The notes: generated from the letters alone by a model not told the origin. A stretch of 64,000 bases of DNA from Streptomyces inusitatus (GCF_014651115.1 NZ_BMWG01000006.1:106752-170751), one strand, 5' to 3'. Shown: positions 40,965 through 50,640, counted from the stretch's first letter. A program made the numbers and translations.

Positions 40965-43900
40965 GTGAAGGCTGTCCCGGAGAAGGCCCCCGACAGCGAC
41001 CGGCCGCACCGGGCAACGCCCGCCCCCGCGCCGACCCGGCGCGATGGGTCCCCGGCTCTTGAGCGCCACGGCCTTCAGCAACTCCAGCGACTCCAGCAGC
41101 TTCAGCGCCTCCAGCGTTCGGCGGGGAACGCGGCGGTGTCCCGGCTGGTGGCGCAGCGCTATACGGCTCCGGTGAAGCCGCCTCCGTCTCAGGCTGCCGG
41201 TTTCCGCAGGGTGAGGGCCGATGTCGCGGCGAAGAAGTCGCGTGTCGCGGCGCATCCTCCGGCGGCGGGTGAGGCGAGGGCGGCGCAGGACGCGGCGGTC
41301 GCGCCGCCGGACGACCGGGAGGCGCAGGGCAAGGCGGCGAACGCCGAGAAGATGCACGCGGCGAAGGCGGGGGAGTTCGACAAGGCGGCGTTCATCGAGG
41401 CGGTGGACCGGGCGATCGACGCGCAGGCCCCGAAGAACCTCGACGAGGCCGACAAGTTCTCCGGGTCCGGTAAGGCGGACCGGGTCCGGGCCGAGGTGGA
41501 CGGAAAGGTCACCGACGGCCGTGAGGCGTCCGCCAAGGACATCGACTCCACCACCAAAGCTCCTCCGGACACTTCGGCGGCGGTGGAGAAACCGGTCACC
41601 CCGCTCACCCCTGACCGTCCGCCCGGCGACCCCGGTCCGCCTCCGGCGGGGGACGCGGTCCCGGCCAGACAGCCGGCGGCGGTCACCGACTTCTCCGAGG
41701 GGCCTGCGGAGAACGACCGGGCGATGGCGGACGCCGAGGTCACCGAGGAGCAGTTGGCGAAGGGCAACGAGCCTCAGTTCGACGAGGCGCTGTCCGCGAA
41801 GAAGACCTCGGAGGCGGACTCGGCGAAGGCCCCCGCTCTGGGGCTGGCGGCCGAGGACCGGCAGCTGTCGGCGGCGAAGGCGGGCGCGGCGGGCGCGGGC
41901 GCTCAGGCGATGGCCGGTCTGACGGCCACCCGCGCCGCGGCGGGGCGGGAGGTCGACGGGGGCAAGGGCGAGACCCGGTCCAGGGACGAGAAGAAGCGGG
42001 CCGAGGTCACCGCGAAGCTCCAGAAGGTCTTCGACGGGACGAAGACGGATGTCGAGTCCGCCCTCTCCGGGCTGGACAAGAAGGTCGACGCGGCCTTCAC
42101 CTCGGGGGAGAAGGCGGCGCGGGACGCTTTCACGGCGGACCACAAGCGCCGGATGAAGAAGTACAAGGACAAACGCTATTCGGGTCTGATGGGCAAGGCC
42201 CGCTGGGTGAAGGACAAGCTCGCCGGTCTGCCCGACGAGGCCAGCGGCCTCTACCAGGAGGCCCGCAAGCTCTACGTCTCCCGGATGCGGACCGTCATCT
42301 CCTCGGTCGCCGACATCATCGGCACGGAGCTGGGCCGGGCCAAGGCCCGTATCGCGCAGGGCCGCACCGAGCTGAAGGCGGAGGTCGACAAACTCCCCGC
42401 CGATCTGAAGACCTTCGGCGAGGAGGCGGCCAAGGACTTCGCGGGGAAGTTCGACGACCTCGAAACCACCGTGAACGAGAAGTCCGAGCAGCTCGTCCAG
42501 GACCTCGCCCAGCGGTACACGGCCGCCCTGAGCAAGATCGACGAGGAGATCACCAAGCTCCAGGAGGCCAACAAGGGGCTGATCGACAAGGCCAAGGACG
42601 CCATCGTCGGCGCGATCAAAACCATCAACGAGCTGAAGAACCTCCTCCTCGGCATCCTCGCCAAGGCCGCCACCGCCGTTATGAAGATCCTCAAGGACCC
42701 CATCGGCTTCCTCGGCAACCTCGTCCGCGCCGTCGGAGCCGGCCTCCAGCTCTTCATCGCCAACATCGGCGACCACCTCAAGACCGGCCTCGTCTCCTGG
42801 CTCCTGGGCACCGCCGTCCGCGCCGGCCTCGACCTCCCCCCGCGGTTCGACCTCAGGGGCATCATCCAGATCATCGCCTCCCTCCTCGGCCTGACCTGGG
42901 ACACCATCCGCACCCGCGTCACCCGCAAAGGCGTCCCCGACCAAGCGATGACCAAGGTCGAGTCCTCCGTCCCGCTGGCCCAGTCCCTCGCCCGCGAGGG
43001 CCCGTCCGGCGCGGCGAAGGAAATCCAGGCCGAAACCGGCGACCTCAAATCCACCATCCTCACCAAACTGACCACCTATCTCATCCCCACCGTCCTCATC
43101 GCCGGTATCACCTGGATCCTCTCCCTCCTCAACCCCGCCTCCGCCTTCATCCGTGCCGTCAAAGCCATCATCGACATCACCGCCTTCGTCATCACCCAGG
43201 GCGCCCAACTCGCCGACTTCGTCCATGCCGTCCTCGACGCGATCATCGCCATCGCCAACGGCGGCCAAGCCGGCGTCCCCAAACTCATCGAGGCCGCCCT
43301 CGCCGGCAGCATCCCGCTCCTCATCGGCTTCCTCGCCGCCCTCCTCGGCATCGGCGGCCTCGCCAACAAGGTCAGAAGCGTCTTCCAGGCAGCGGCCCGT
43401 CCCGTCAACCGCGCCATCGATAAAATCGTCGGTTTTCTGGCCAAAAAAGGTAAGAAGATTTGGGCCGGACGCAAGGTTGACGAGAAGGACATGAAGAATC
43501 CGGTTGATGACAGGGCGGAGCAGAAGAGGAAGCAGCGCGAACTTCCTCGGGCGATGAGTCGGGCAAGGCGGATCATATCCAAGCATGAGGGTAGCGACTC
43601 GCCAGTGGATGTGGTTGTCGCAGAGCTGCTTACGTTGCGTCGACAGTTCTCCTGGATAAAGGGGTTCGATGCAACGAGAAAGGGGGCTGGCTTTGCGCTC
43701 TCAATGAAAGCCAGTAATCACCCGCTGGGGTCGTACAGTGATATTGAAAGCATAAAGATACGACTGAGTGAACTCGGGCCTGAATTTATCGAAAAAGTGC
43801 ACTCTCACTGGTGGGAATATCAAATCAAGAGGCCGAAAGTTGAATCGGAACAGCTGTGGGGGAGGGACGTTCTTAATCGGACTGAAGCCGAAGCGGAGGA

Positions 43901-44885
43901 TTATCTGAAACGGGATGATACTGCACGTGATGTGAAGAAAAAGTTCTATGAGGGAAATAGTCGGGATGTTAATGCTGCCGCCTTCAAGGCGTATGTGTTC
44001 GGAGTGAGGAGCGTCATACGGAGAAATGTCGTCAAGCTGCTTGGTCGGGCGGCCCTGAAGGAGCTCAAGAAAGAAGGAAGGCGAGCCGCTCGCAACGTCC
44101 CGGAGACTCACGAGATCATCAAGTCGATGAAGTTCCTTCCGGCGAGAAGCGTCTATGGCCAGTATGACCCTTTCCCGGAGTCTCCGGATGAGCGCGAGCA
44201 TACCAATTTCTTTCCGGTCTCCGTCGATCTGGACCGGCGAATAAGTACGGGCGATGAATCGGTTACCACGGTCGTAACGAGGGCGGGGAAGGTTTTTACT
44301 GTCACTCAAGACCTGAAGCACGGATTGAAGTTGCAGGTCAAAGGCGTGGACTTACGGCTTAAAGAGCCTGGTGAGCCACGAGGCGTGACACAGGATTCTC
44401 CCGGCTTCCTTGTTAATCAGGGCCTCAATCGCTCGCATGTGATTGCCGACTGGTTCGGAGGTTCGGGTTATCGGGAGGCGCTCAACCTGGTAACCGCCAG
44501 CGACCACTACAACAAGACGGTCATGGGTGGCGCAGAGTCCGAAATAGGGACCTCGATACTGGCGTTCGCTGAGGAACATGGTTTGACGCAAAGTCAAGTT
44601 TCCATGGATCTGACGGTGACCGTGACGTTTGGAGAGTTGCTGAAGGATGTTTTCATGAGGAACATCCAGGACCAGGAGTGGTATACGGCTGGCGATCCTG
44701 AATCGGATGCCCGGCTGAAGAAGCTGACTGATAAGTTGATGAACCCTCCGGTGAGGCGTGTCATGGGTGTCGTGTATGAGTTCGATCTGGCATCCACGAT
44801 TTCCGATGCTGAAGCGAAGAATAACGACCCGATCCCAATCGAAGCTGATGATCACCTTTTTGTCAAAGGGAGTGCGGATCAGTGA
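40965..44885 (+). CDS. Modular CIS-locus toxin: helical/hydrophobic N-terminal region with HNH-like nuclease C-terminus
   Basis: 1306 residues from GTG. Residues ~35-65 hold 'LQQLQRLQQLQ' and then 'LQRSAGNAAVSRLVAQR', a motif shared with DUF4157/eCIS-associated proteins. Residues ~80-330 are charged and Ala-rich; ~330-540 long helices; ~540-820 amphipathic to strongly hydrophobic helices resembling tape-measure or translocation regions. After ~820 the DNA turns AT-richer and the protein changes character. Near the end 'NRSHVIADWFGGSGYREALNLV...YNKTVMG' (His1158) matches HNH/DNA-RNA non-specific endonuclease domains of polymorphic toxins. A rare TTA codon lies at 44352-44354. Its stop overlaps the next start (GTGA), as toxin-immunity pairs do. 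Toxicity and target are inferred; the gene could also be the missing tape measure. Confidence 0.75.
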   Translation: MKAVPEKAPDSDRPHRATPAPAPTRRDGSPALERHGLQQLQRLQQLQRLQRSAGNAAVSRLVAQRYTAPVKPPPSQAAGFRRVRADVAAKKSRVAAHPPAAGEARAAQDAAVAPPDDREAQGKAANAEKMHAAKAGEFDKAAFIEAVDRAIDAQAPKNLDEADKFSGSGKADRVRAEVDGKVTDGREASAKDIDSTTKAPPDTSAAVEKPVTPLTPDRPPGDPGPPPAGDAVPARQPAAVTDFSEGPAENDRAMADAEVTEEQLAKGNEPQFDEALSAKKTSEADSAKAPALGLAAEDRQLSAAKAGAAGAGAQAMAGLTATRAAAGREVDGGKGETRSRDEKKRAEVTAKLQKVFDGTKTDVESALSGLDKKVDAAFTSGEKAARDAFTADHKRRMKKYKDKRYSGLMGKARWVKDKLAGLPDEASGLYQEARKLYVSRMRTVISSVADIIGTELGRAKARIAQGRTELKAEVDKLPADLKTFGEEAAKDFAGKFDDLETTVNEKSEQLVQDLAQRYTAALSKIDEEITKLQEANKGLIDKAKDAIVGAIKTINELKNLLLGILAKAATAVMKILKDPIGFLGNLVRAVGAGLQLFIANIGDHLKTGLVSWLLGTAVRAGLDLPPRFDLRGIIQIIASLLGLTWDTIRTRVTRKGVPDQAMTKVESSVPLAQSLAREGPSGAAKEIQAETGDLKSTILTKLTTYLIPTVLIAGITWILSLLNPASAFIRAVKAIIDITAFVITQGAQLADFVHAVLDAIIAIANGGQAGVPKLIEAALAGSIPLLIGFLAALLGIGGLANKVRSVFQAAARPVNRAIDKIVGFLAKKGKKIWAGRKVDEKDMKNPVDDRAEQKRKQRELPRAMSRARRIISKHEGSDSPVDVVVAELLTLRRQFSWIKGFDATRKGAGFALSMKASNHPLGSYSDIESIKIRLSELGPEFIEKVHSHWWEYQIKRPKVESEQLWGRDVLNRTEAEAEDYLKRDDTARDVKKKFYEGNSRDVNAAAFKAYVFGVRSVIRRNVVKLLGRAALKELKKEGRRAARNVPETHEIIKSMKFLPARSVYGQYDPFPESPDEREHTNFFPVSVDLDRRISTGDESVTTVVTRAGKVFTVTQDLKHGLKLQVKGVDLRLKEPGEPRGVTQDSPGFLVNQGLNRSHVIADWFGGSGYREALNLVTASDHYNKTVMGGAESEIGTSILAFAEEHGLTQSQVSMDLTVTVTFGELLKDVFMRNIQDQEWYTAGDPESDARLKKLTDKLMNPPVRRVMGVVYEFDLASTISDAEAKNNDPIPIEADDHLFVKGSADQ

Positions 44886-45439
44886 GTGGAATGGATGAGG
44901 CTGTAAGCTTTTTTAACTCCTACCTGGATGCCGACTACGCCGGGAACTTGGCTGTGCGCTCGGAATCTGATGAAGTACTGAAGGAGCGGCAAATTGCGAG
45001 TCGAGGGTTCTGGCATTCCACCTTGAATGCTCCCTTGTCGCCTGGCTTCGGCAGGCCGGTCGGAATGCCGTCGGAAGAATTGGCGAGACTGGCGGCGAAG
45101 ATGAACCCGGTGCGTCGTCGACTGTTTCTGGTCGCTGAGTACGATGACGTGGAGTGGGGTGCCCTTTATGCTGGCTATATTGGCGGTAGGGGTAGAACGG
45201 TTCAGTCGTATGGCGGGCTTCTTTATGCGGCGGGCATTAACGGCGAACTCAAGATCATTGCATCGTACAAAGAAGATATCGACAAAGTCCCGCCACCGCT
45301 TCGCTGGTGCCACTCGCAGGGCGTGGAGATCACCCTCTCCGGAAACCCGGTCGCTATACGCCCACTTGAAGTGCCAACCGGACGTATAGCGCACAAGCAG
45401 GACTGGGAAGCGTTCCGGAACGCCGGCGGCGACCGCTGA
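44882..45439 (+). CDS. Putative immunity protein for the upstream toxin
   Basis: 185 residues from the GTG at 44882, overlapping the toxin stop by 4 bp. Soluble, with no signal peptide; 'FFNSYLDADYAGNLAVRSESDEVLKERQIASRGFWHSTLNAPL' at the N-terminus and 'CHSQGVEITLSGNPVAIRPLEVPTGR' at the end. I do not recognise a family. It shares the low GC of the toxin's C-terminal module and no other gene follows in the same direction, so an immunity role is the simplest reading. It ends 88 bp before the convergent ATPase gene. Confidence 0.6.
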   Translation: MSGMDEAVSFFNSYLDADYAGNLAVRSESDEVLKERQIASRGFWHSTLNAPLSPGFGRPVGMPSEELARLAAKMNPVRRRLFLVAEYDDVEWGALYAGYIGGRGRTVQSYGGLLYAAGINGELKIIASYKEDIDKVPPPLRWCHSQGVEITLSGNPVAIRPLEVPTGRIAHKQDWEAFRNAGGDR

Positions 45440-45527
45440 GCCCTCTCAGGCTCAAGGGCTGCGCAGGCGGCGCATGAACGGAATACGCGATCGACGCCGT
45501 CTCATCAAGGTCTGACCGGCCCGCCGG

Positions 45528-47582
45528 TCACGTCAGCAACCCCAGATACGGCCCGAACTCCGACGCCAGCGTCAGCCTCCCCAGCTTCTGGTACTCCCGC
45601 TGGATCGCGTGGATCAGTGTCCTCATCGAGACCGGCTCGCCCGTCTCCGCCGCCAGGTACGCGGCTGTGACCGCGATGGAGCGGATGTTGCCGCCGGCGA
45701 GTTCGAAGTTGTCGGCGCAGAAGGGGAGGTCGAGGTCGGGGGTGCGGGGGAGGTGGGGGCCGAGGGAGCGGTGCCAGAGGAGCAGGCGTTGGGGTGGGGC
45801 GGGGACGGGGAAGTCGATGACGAGGTCGAGGCGGCGGGTGAAGGCGTCGTCGAGGTTGGCGCGGAGGTTGGTGGCGAGGATGGCGAGGCCGTCGAAGGAC
45901 TCCATGCGCTGGAGGAGGTACGCGCTCTCGACGTTGGCGTAGCGGTCGTGGGCGTCTTTGACGTCGGAGCGTTTGCCGAAGATGGCGTCGGCCTCGTCGA
46001 AGAGGAGGACGCCGTTGACGCCGGCCGCCTCGGAGAAGATCCGTTCGAGGTTCTTCTCGGTCTCGCCGACGTATTTGTCGATCACGGTGGCGAGGTCGAC
46101 CGTGTAGAGGTCCAGCCCCAGATCGGCCGCGATCACCTCGGCGGACATGGTCTTTCCCGTACCGGAGTCCCCGGCGAAGAGCGCGGAGACACCTCGGCCG
46201 CGGCCGCCGCCGGGGCGCATGCCCCAGGCTCCGAGGACTTGGTCGCGGTGGCGGGCGCGGGCGGTGAGTTCGCGGAGCTGGGCGTGGGTGTCGGCGGGGA
46301 GGACGAGGTCGTCCCAGGTCACGGTGGGTTCGATACGGCGGGCCAGCCGGTCGAGCCCGGCCGCGTTCTGGGCGCGGGCGCCGTGGCGGACCTGGTCGGG
46401 GGTGAGGACGCCGCCGTGCAGCCGGGCCGTCTGGGCGGCGGAGTGGGCCGCGCCGGTGATCTGTTCGGGGGTGAGGAGGAAGGGAGAGAGGAGCCGTCCG
46501 GCGTCGATGGAGTCGGGGACCGGTGCGGTCGCCAGCCGCTGGTACGCCTGGGTCCACAGGGCGGCGCGCGCCGCCGGTTCCACCCTCGGGGCGTGCAGGG
46601 CGAGCGGCGGGGTGGCCGACCAGGACGCGTCCCAGGGCACTCGCCCGACCAGGATCACCGGTACCGGTGTGGCCGTCAGCAGCCGCAGCAGCCGGGGGTG
46701 TTCGCGGGCCACCGCGTCGATCGGGGCGCAGACCAGGCCGGCCCCGGTCAGCCGGGCCTCGCGCACCAGGGCGCGCACCGCCTCCGCCGGAGCGGGGTCC
46801 TCCGCGAGCCGGGCCAGGTCCAGCCCCAGCACTCGGCGGCCCGCGAGGCCGAGCGCCGAGGCGGCGAGCGCGGTGCCCGCGCCGCCCTGGTCCTCGCGGA
46901 GGTAGGCGAGCGCGACGCCCTCGGCGAGGGCCCCGGCCAGGGGCGCGGGGTCGCCCGCGCCCGGTGTCGGGCGCCAGGGCGCGAGCAGATCGGCCGGCCG
47001 GGGATCGGGGGTGTCGTCGCCGAGCAGATGCGCGGCGACCCGGTCCGGCACCCGGAGCGCACGGCTCAGAAACGGCCGCTCCGGATCCTCCACCAGCAGC
47101 AGCCGACCCGCCCGCAGCGGTGCCTGAGCGCTCAGCCGGGCGCGGGCCTCCCGGTCGGCGGGGGAGAGCCCGCACAGCCCGAGGGCCAGGCCGATGGAGG
47201 GACGGCGACGGGTCACATCGTCGTTGAGATACCCGTAGAACGCCTCGAAACGGTCGTCCAGATCGGGTACGAGGGTGATCAGCAGGATCTCCGTGTCCAG
47301 CGGCGTGAGCTCGAACTCCCGGACCAGATCGGTGAGCCGTGAAGATTCCGGTTCCGGTTCCGGCGGAGGATCGGCGGGCCGGGGGCCCGGGCCCGGGAAA
47401 GCGCGGGCGTCCTGGTCGTCCAGGAGCCGGGTGATGTTCTCCTCCGTCAGATACAGACCTCGGAAGGCGTCCTCCGGATCCGGATCCGTCGCCGCCCGTG
47501 CCTCGACCGCCCGCCGCACCCGCCGCTCCACTGCCACCGCCCGGTCGAGCAGATGGCGCAGGCTCCGGGTCGGGTCCGTCAC
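45528..47582 (-). CDS. CIS AAA+ ATPase (Afp15-like)
   Basis: 684 residues. The N-terminal half is a degenerate ATPase-like domain typical of eCIS ATPases ('LTDLVREFELTPLDTEILLITLVPDLDDRFEAFYGYLNDDVTRRRPS'). The C-terminal AAA+ domain has Walker A 'GDSGTGKT' (~472), Walker B 'LLFDEADAIFG' (~529), sensor 'ILATNLRANLDDAF' and an Arg finger in 'TRRLD'. Afp15/Pvc15-type ATPases are needed for particle assembly or cargo loading. Coupled to the DUF4255 gene (ATGA). Confidence 0.92.
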   Translation of the reverse strand: MTDPTRSLRHLLDRAVAVERRVRRAVEARAATDPDPEDAFRGLYLTEENITRLLDDQDARAFPGPGPRPADPPPEPEPESSRLTDLVREFELTPLDTEILLITLVPDLDDRFEAFYGYLNDDVTRRRPSIGLALGLCGLSPADREARARLSAQAPLRAGRLLLVEDPERPFLSRALRVPDRVAAHLLGDDTPDPRPADLLAPWRPTPGAGDPAPLAGALAEGVALAYLREDQGGAGTALAASALGLAGRRVLGLDLARLAEDPAPAEAVRALVREARLTGAGLVCAPIDAVAREHPRLLRLLTATPVPVILVGRVPWDASWSATPPLALHAPRVEPAARAALWTQAYQRLATAPVPDSIDAGRLLSPFLLTPEQITGAAHSAAQTARLHGGVLTPDQVRHGARAQNAAGLDRLARRIEPTVTWDDLVLPADTHAQLRELTARARHRDQVLGAWGMRPGGGRGRGVSALFAGDSGTGKTMSAEVIAADLGLDLYTVDLATVIDKYVGETEKNLERIFSEAAGVNGVLLFDEADAIFGKRSDVKDAHDRYANVESAYLLQRMESFDGLAILATNLRANLDDAFTRRLDLVIDFPVPAPPQRLLLWHRSLGPHLPRTPDLDLPFCADNFELAGGNIRSIAVTAAYLAAETGEPVSMRTLIHAIQREYQKLGRLTLASEFGPYLGLLT

Positions 47583-48295
47583 TCGGCGGTCTCCGTACCG
47601 CGCGTCTCCACGATCCGCCGTGAGAGCCCCGCGCCCGAAGCGCGCGATGCGCTGGAACGCACTCGCTCATCGCCCTTGCCCCCGTACACCGGCGGCCCCT
47701 TCCGCCCCCTCGGGCTCGCCGGAGCGTCCCCGAACCGTGCCCGCATCCCCTCGTCCTCGACCGGCGGACCCGCCGTGTAGACGGGCGAGGCGGTCACCGG
47801 GACGCTGATCACCAGGTCGAGCGAGGGCTTCAGCTCGCCGCCGAGCGCGCTCCACACATCGGCGAAGGAGCGGTCCTCCGGCGGCGGCAGCGCGATCGAC
47901 ATCGGTACGGAGAGTCCGATCTCGGCCAGCGAGCCGGTCAGCCGCTCCGGCGGGAGCGCCTCGTACCGCAGCAGGCAGGCCAGCAGCGAGGAGAGCAGCC
48001 GGTGTTCGTCCTCCGGCCGTTTCGTCCATGCCGTGATCAGGTACGACAGTTTGAAGAAGCGCGGCGGCCGGCGGCGCGCGACGACCGTGCCGCGCTCGTC
48101 GTACTCATTGTGCAGACCGCGTTCGCGCCGCCGCATGTCCTCGCGGATGTCGTACAGATAGAGATTGACCATCGGCGCGTTGACCTTCGCCGCCCACTCC
48201 CTGGTCGGGGCGTCGAAGACCACCGAGATCTGGCCGCCTTCGAGCACCTCGGACCTGATCAGGGTGCGCAGTACGTCGTCCACCTCATGGATCAC
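47579..48295 (-). CDS. CIS cap protein, DUF4255 domain (Afp16-like)
   Basis: 238 residues. 'MIHEVDDVLRTLIRSEVLEGGQISVVFDAPTREWAAKVNAPMVNLYLYDIREDMRRRE...' and 'YLITAWTKRPEDEHRLLSSLLACLLRYEALP' match DUF4255/Pvc16_N, the tube-terminating cap of eCIS particles. The basic, Ser-rich C-terminus after ~175 is unlike the family core and perhaps disordered. 31 bp after the vWA gene stop; overlaps the ATPase start. Confidence 0.9.
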   Translation of the reverse strand: MIHEVDDVLRTLIRSEVLEGGQISVVFDAPTREWAAKVNAPMVNLYLYDIREDMRRRERGLHNEYDERGTVVARRRPPRFFKLSYLITAWTKRPEDEHRLLSSLLACLLRYEALPPERLTGSLAEIGLSVPMSIALPPPEDRSFADVWSALGGELKPSLDLVISVPVTASPVYTAGPPVEDEGMRARFGDAPASPRGRKGPPVYGGKGDERVRSSASRASGAGLSRRIVETRGTETAE

Positions 48296-48326
48296 TCGAT
48301 CATCCCCGGCCCGTGCGCCCGCCCGC

Positions 48327-50498
48327 TCATGAGCGGCCCGCGAAGTCCGGCGGCTGGAGATTCCGCTGCACCACCAGCACCGGTCTCTTCAGCCGGGCCA
48401 GATTCCGCGCGGAGGCCCGGAGTTCGCGCGGGCCGAGACGGTCCTTGCGCAAGACCAGGACCTGCGCCTCGAAGGTCCCGTCCCGTGCGGCGGTCACGGC
48501 GGCCGTGCTCGCGGTGATGCCCACGTTCCAGGTGAGGTGTACGGCCGTGCCCGGCGGATAGTCCTTGCCCCGGGCCAGTACCGGCTGGCCGGGCTTGGCG
48601 ACCTCGGGGGTCACGGTCAGCGAGGGCTTGAGGACACGCAGCCGGTCGCTGTCCTTGTTGTTGACGGGACGGCGGTCGGTCCGGGCGCCGCGCACGGTGG
48701 CCCGTACCTCGCTGTTCACAGCCGTACGGTACGTCCCGGTCTGGGTGATCTGGAGGCGCTCACCCGCCGGGATGGAGCAGGGGGCGGCGGCCGTGCAGCG
48801 GTTCAGGGCGCGCAGTGTGCGGTCCTTCGCGCGGGCCGGTTCGGGCCAGACCGAGCGGAGGACGACATTGGTCGCCGTGTCGGGGCCCGCGTTGGTGAGG
48901 GTGAAGCGGGTACGGGCGGGGCGGGTGGTGTACGTACGGTCGGGGCTGACGTCGACGCTCACGGCCACATCGGCCAGCGGCTCGGACGGTTTCGGAGGCT
49001 TCGGGGGCTTCTGGGGCCCCGGGGGTTTCTCGCCCGGGGGATCCTTCGGCACCTCCGGCATTTCGAGCACCTCCACCACGGCGGTGTCCCGTCCGACGTT
49101 CCCCCGGGAGTCGACGGCCGTGCAGACGACGGTCGTCGTGCCGATCGGGAACAGCGATCCCGACGGGGGGACGCAGCGGGGGACCAGTGTGCCGTCGATG
49201 TCGTCCCGCGCGGTCGCCCGGTATCTCACCCGCGCGCCCTCCTCGTCCTCGGCCCGGACGGTGCGGTCGTCCACGACGACCTCGGGGCCGCTGACGTCGT
49301 TCACCTTGACGCTGATCTTCTGCTGGTAGCCGGGGTCGGCCACGGCGGCCGGGCCGATCTCCTCGTCGCCGGGGGCCTGGGCGCCCAGCAGGAACTGGAC
49401 CGTGCAGGTCAGCGTCGCGCCCTGGGGCGCGTCGGTCGCGACGTCCACGGTCTCCTCGAAGGCGGCGACCGCACCGCTGGTGACCTTGCGGGTCGGCGGT
49501 TCGAGGGAGACGGTCAGATCGGGGTCGCAGTCGGCGAGTTGGTGGCCGACGCTGGTGGGGAGGTTGTCGAAGCCTTCGACGATGGCCTCGGCGACCTCGT
49601 CCTCCTTGATGTTCGTCAGCAGTCTGCCGCCGGTGGCGGTGATGATCCGGGTGGCCTGTCCGGGGGTGGTGGGAGGGTCCTCGATCTGACCGTCGTCATT
49701 GCCCGCGTCGCCATTGCCGTTGAGTCCGTCGCCGATCCTGGTCTCCACATCGACACCGATCACCCGGACGTTCTTGGCCTGGAGGTCGGAGATGGTGTCG
49801 CCGATGGTGTGGCCCGCGCTGGGGTTGTGGCTGGAGGCGTCGCCGACCAGGACGACGACCGGGCTGGCCCCCTCGCGGAAGACGGTCTCGCCGCCGGCCC
49901 CGTTGGCGATCTGCCACAGCCCGTTGATCCAGTCCTCGGAGGGGCCCCGGCTGCCGATGCCTCGGAGGTGGTCGAGCTGGTTGACGCCTTCGCGTACGGC
50001 GGTGAGATCGTGTGTCAGCCCCTGGAGCACCTCGAACTGCCCGTTGGCCGGGTCCAGCTCCTGGTCGCCGAAGGTGGCGACGGCGAAGCGGGAGTCCTGC
50101 TGGGTCTCGCGGACCTTGCCGGTGATCGCGGACAATTGGCCCTTTATGTCGTCGATGCTGTCTTCCATGCTGTTGGTGCCGTCCACCAGCAGGACCACAT
50201 CCGGCTTGGGTGGAATCGCAGGTGTACGCACCTCCTTGTCCACCCCGATCGAGCCGCCGGGGTCGACCGCCTCCTCCACCACGGCCGGAGTGACCGGGTC
50301 CGAGGGGACACCGGCCGCACTCGCCCCGGCCCCGGTGCCTGCCGCCGCCGATCCCGAGCCGGGTGCGACGACGGCCGAGACCAGGAGCAGCAGGGCGACG
50401 GCCGGGCGACGGAGGGCGGTGCCGGGTACTCCCCGGGGCCCCGGGGGCCGCTCCGTCCGGGATTGTGGTGATCGCCGGAATGGCTGAAAAACCCGCAT
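48327..50498 (-). CDS. Exported vWA-domain protein of the CIS locus
   Basis: 723 residues from the ATG at 50498 (GGAGGGA ribosome site). Signal peptide or N-terminal anchor at ~30-55 ('LRRPAVALLLLVSAVVAPGSGSA'), a vWA domain (~98-330) with MIDAS-like 'VLLVDGTNSMED' (DxTxS), then Ig/HYR-like domain (~430-510: 'GSLFPIGTTTVVCTAVDSRGNVG'), a PKPPKP linker and a DUF11/CARDB-type beta-domain (~530-720). Probably secreted and cell-wall associated. It reads into the DUF4255/ATPase genes, so it is likely expressed with the CIS; an adhesive or docking role is inferred. Confidence 0.75.
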   Translation of the reverse strand: MRVFQPFRRSPQSRTERPPGPRGVPGTALRRPAVALLLLVSAVVAPGSGSAAAGTGAGASAAGVPSDPVTPAVVEEAVDPGGSIGVDKEVRTPAIPPKPDVVLLVDGTNSMEDSIDDIKGQLSAITGKVRETQQDSRFAVATFGDQELDPANGQFEVLQGLTHDLTAVREGVNQLDHLRGIGSRGPSEDWINGLWQIANGAGGETVFREGASPVVVLVGDASSHNPSAGHTIGDTISDLQAKNVRVIGVDVETRIGDGLNGNGDAGNDDGQIEDPPTTPGQATRIITATGGRLLTNIKEDEVAEAIVEGFDNLPTSVGHQLADCDPDLTVSLEPPTRKVTSGAVAAFEETVDVATDAPQGATLTCTVQFLLGAQAPGDEEIGPAAVADPGYQQKISVKVNDVSGPEVVVDDRTVRAEDEEGARVRYRATARDDIDGTLVPRCVPPSGSLFPIGTTTVVCTAVDSRGNVGRDTAVVEVLEMPEVPKDPPGEKPPGPQKPPKPPKPSEPLADVAVSVDVSPDRTYTTRPARTRFTLTNAGPDTATNVVLRSVWPEPARAKDRTLRALNRCTAAAPCSIPAGERLQITQTGTYRTAVNSEVRATVRGARTDRRPVNNKDSDRLRVLKPSLTVTPEVAKPGQPVLARGKDYPPGTAVHLTWNVGITASTAAVTAARDGTFEAQVLVLRKDRLGPRELRASARNLARLKRPVLVVQRNLQPPDFAGRS

Positions 50499-50640
50499 GG
50501 AATCCCTCCCCCTCCGACCGGACGCCGGCCTGCCGCAGTTCACCGTGCCGTACCGCCCCGGGTCCCACAGGGGAGCGCGGCCACACGCGTGGGAAGCCGC
50601 CGATGCCCTTTCGGGCAGCCGGCCCGGCCATCGGGCCCGC

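Noticed and set aside
40602..43586. 994-residue minus-strand frame opposite the toxin gene
   Set aside because: Shadow of the high-GC part of the toxin gene; it stops exactly where GC drops and includes the tRNA in its 3' part.
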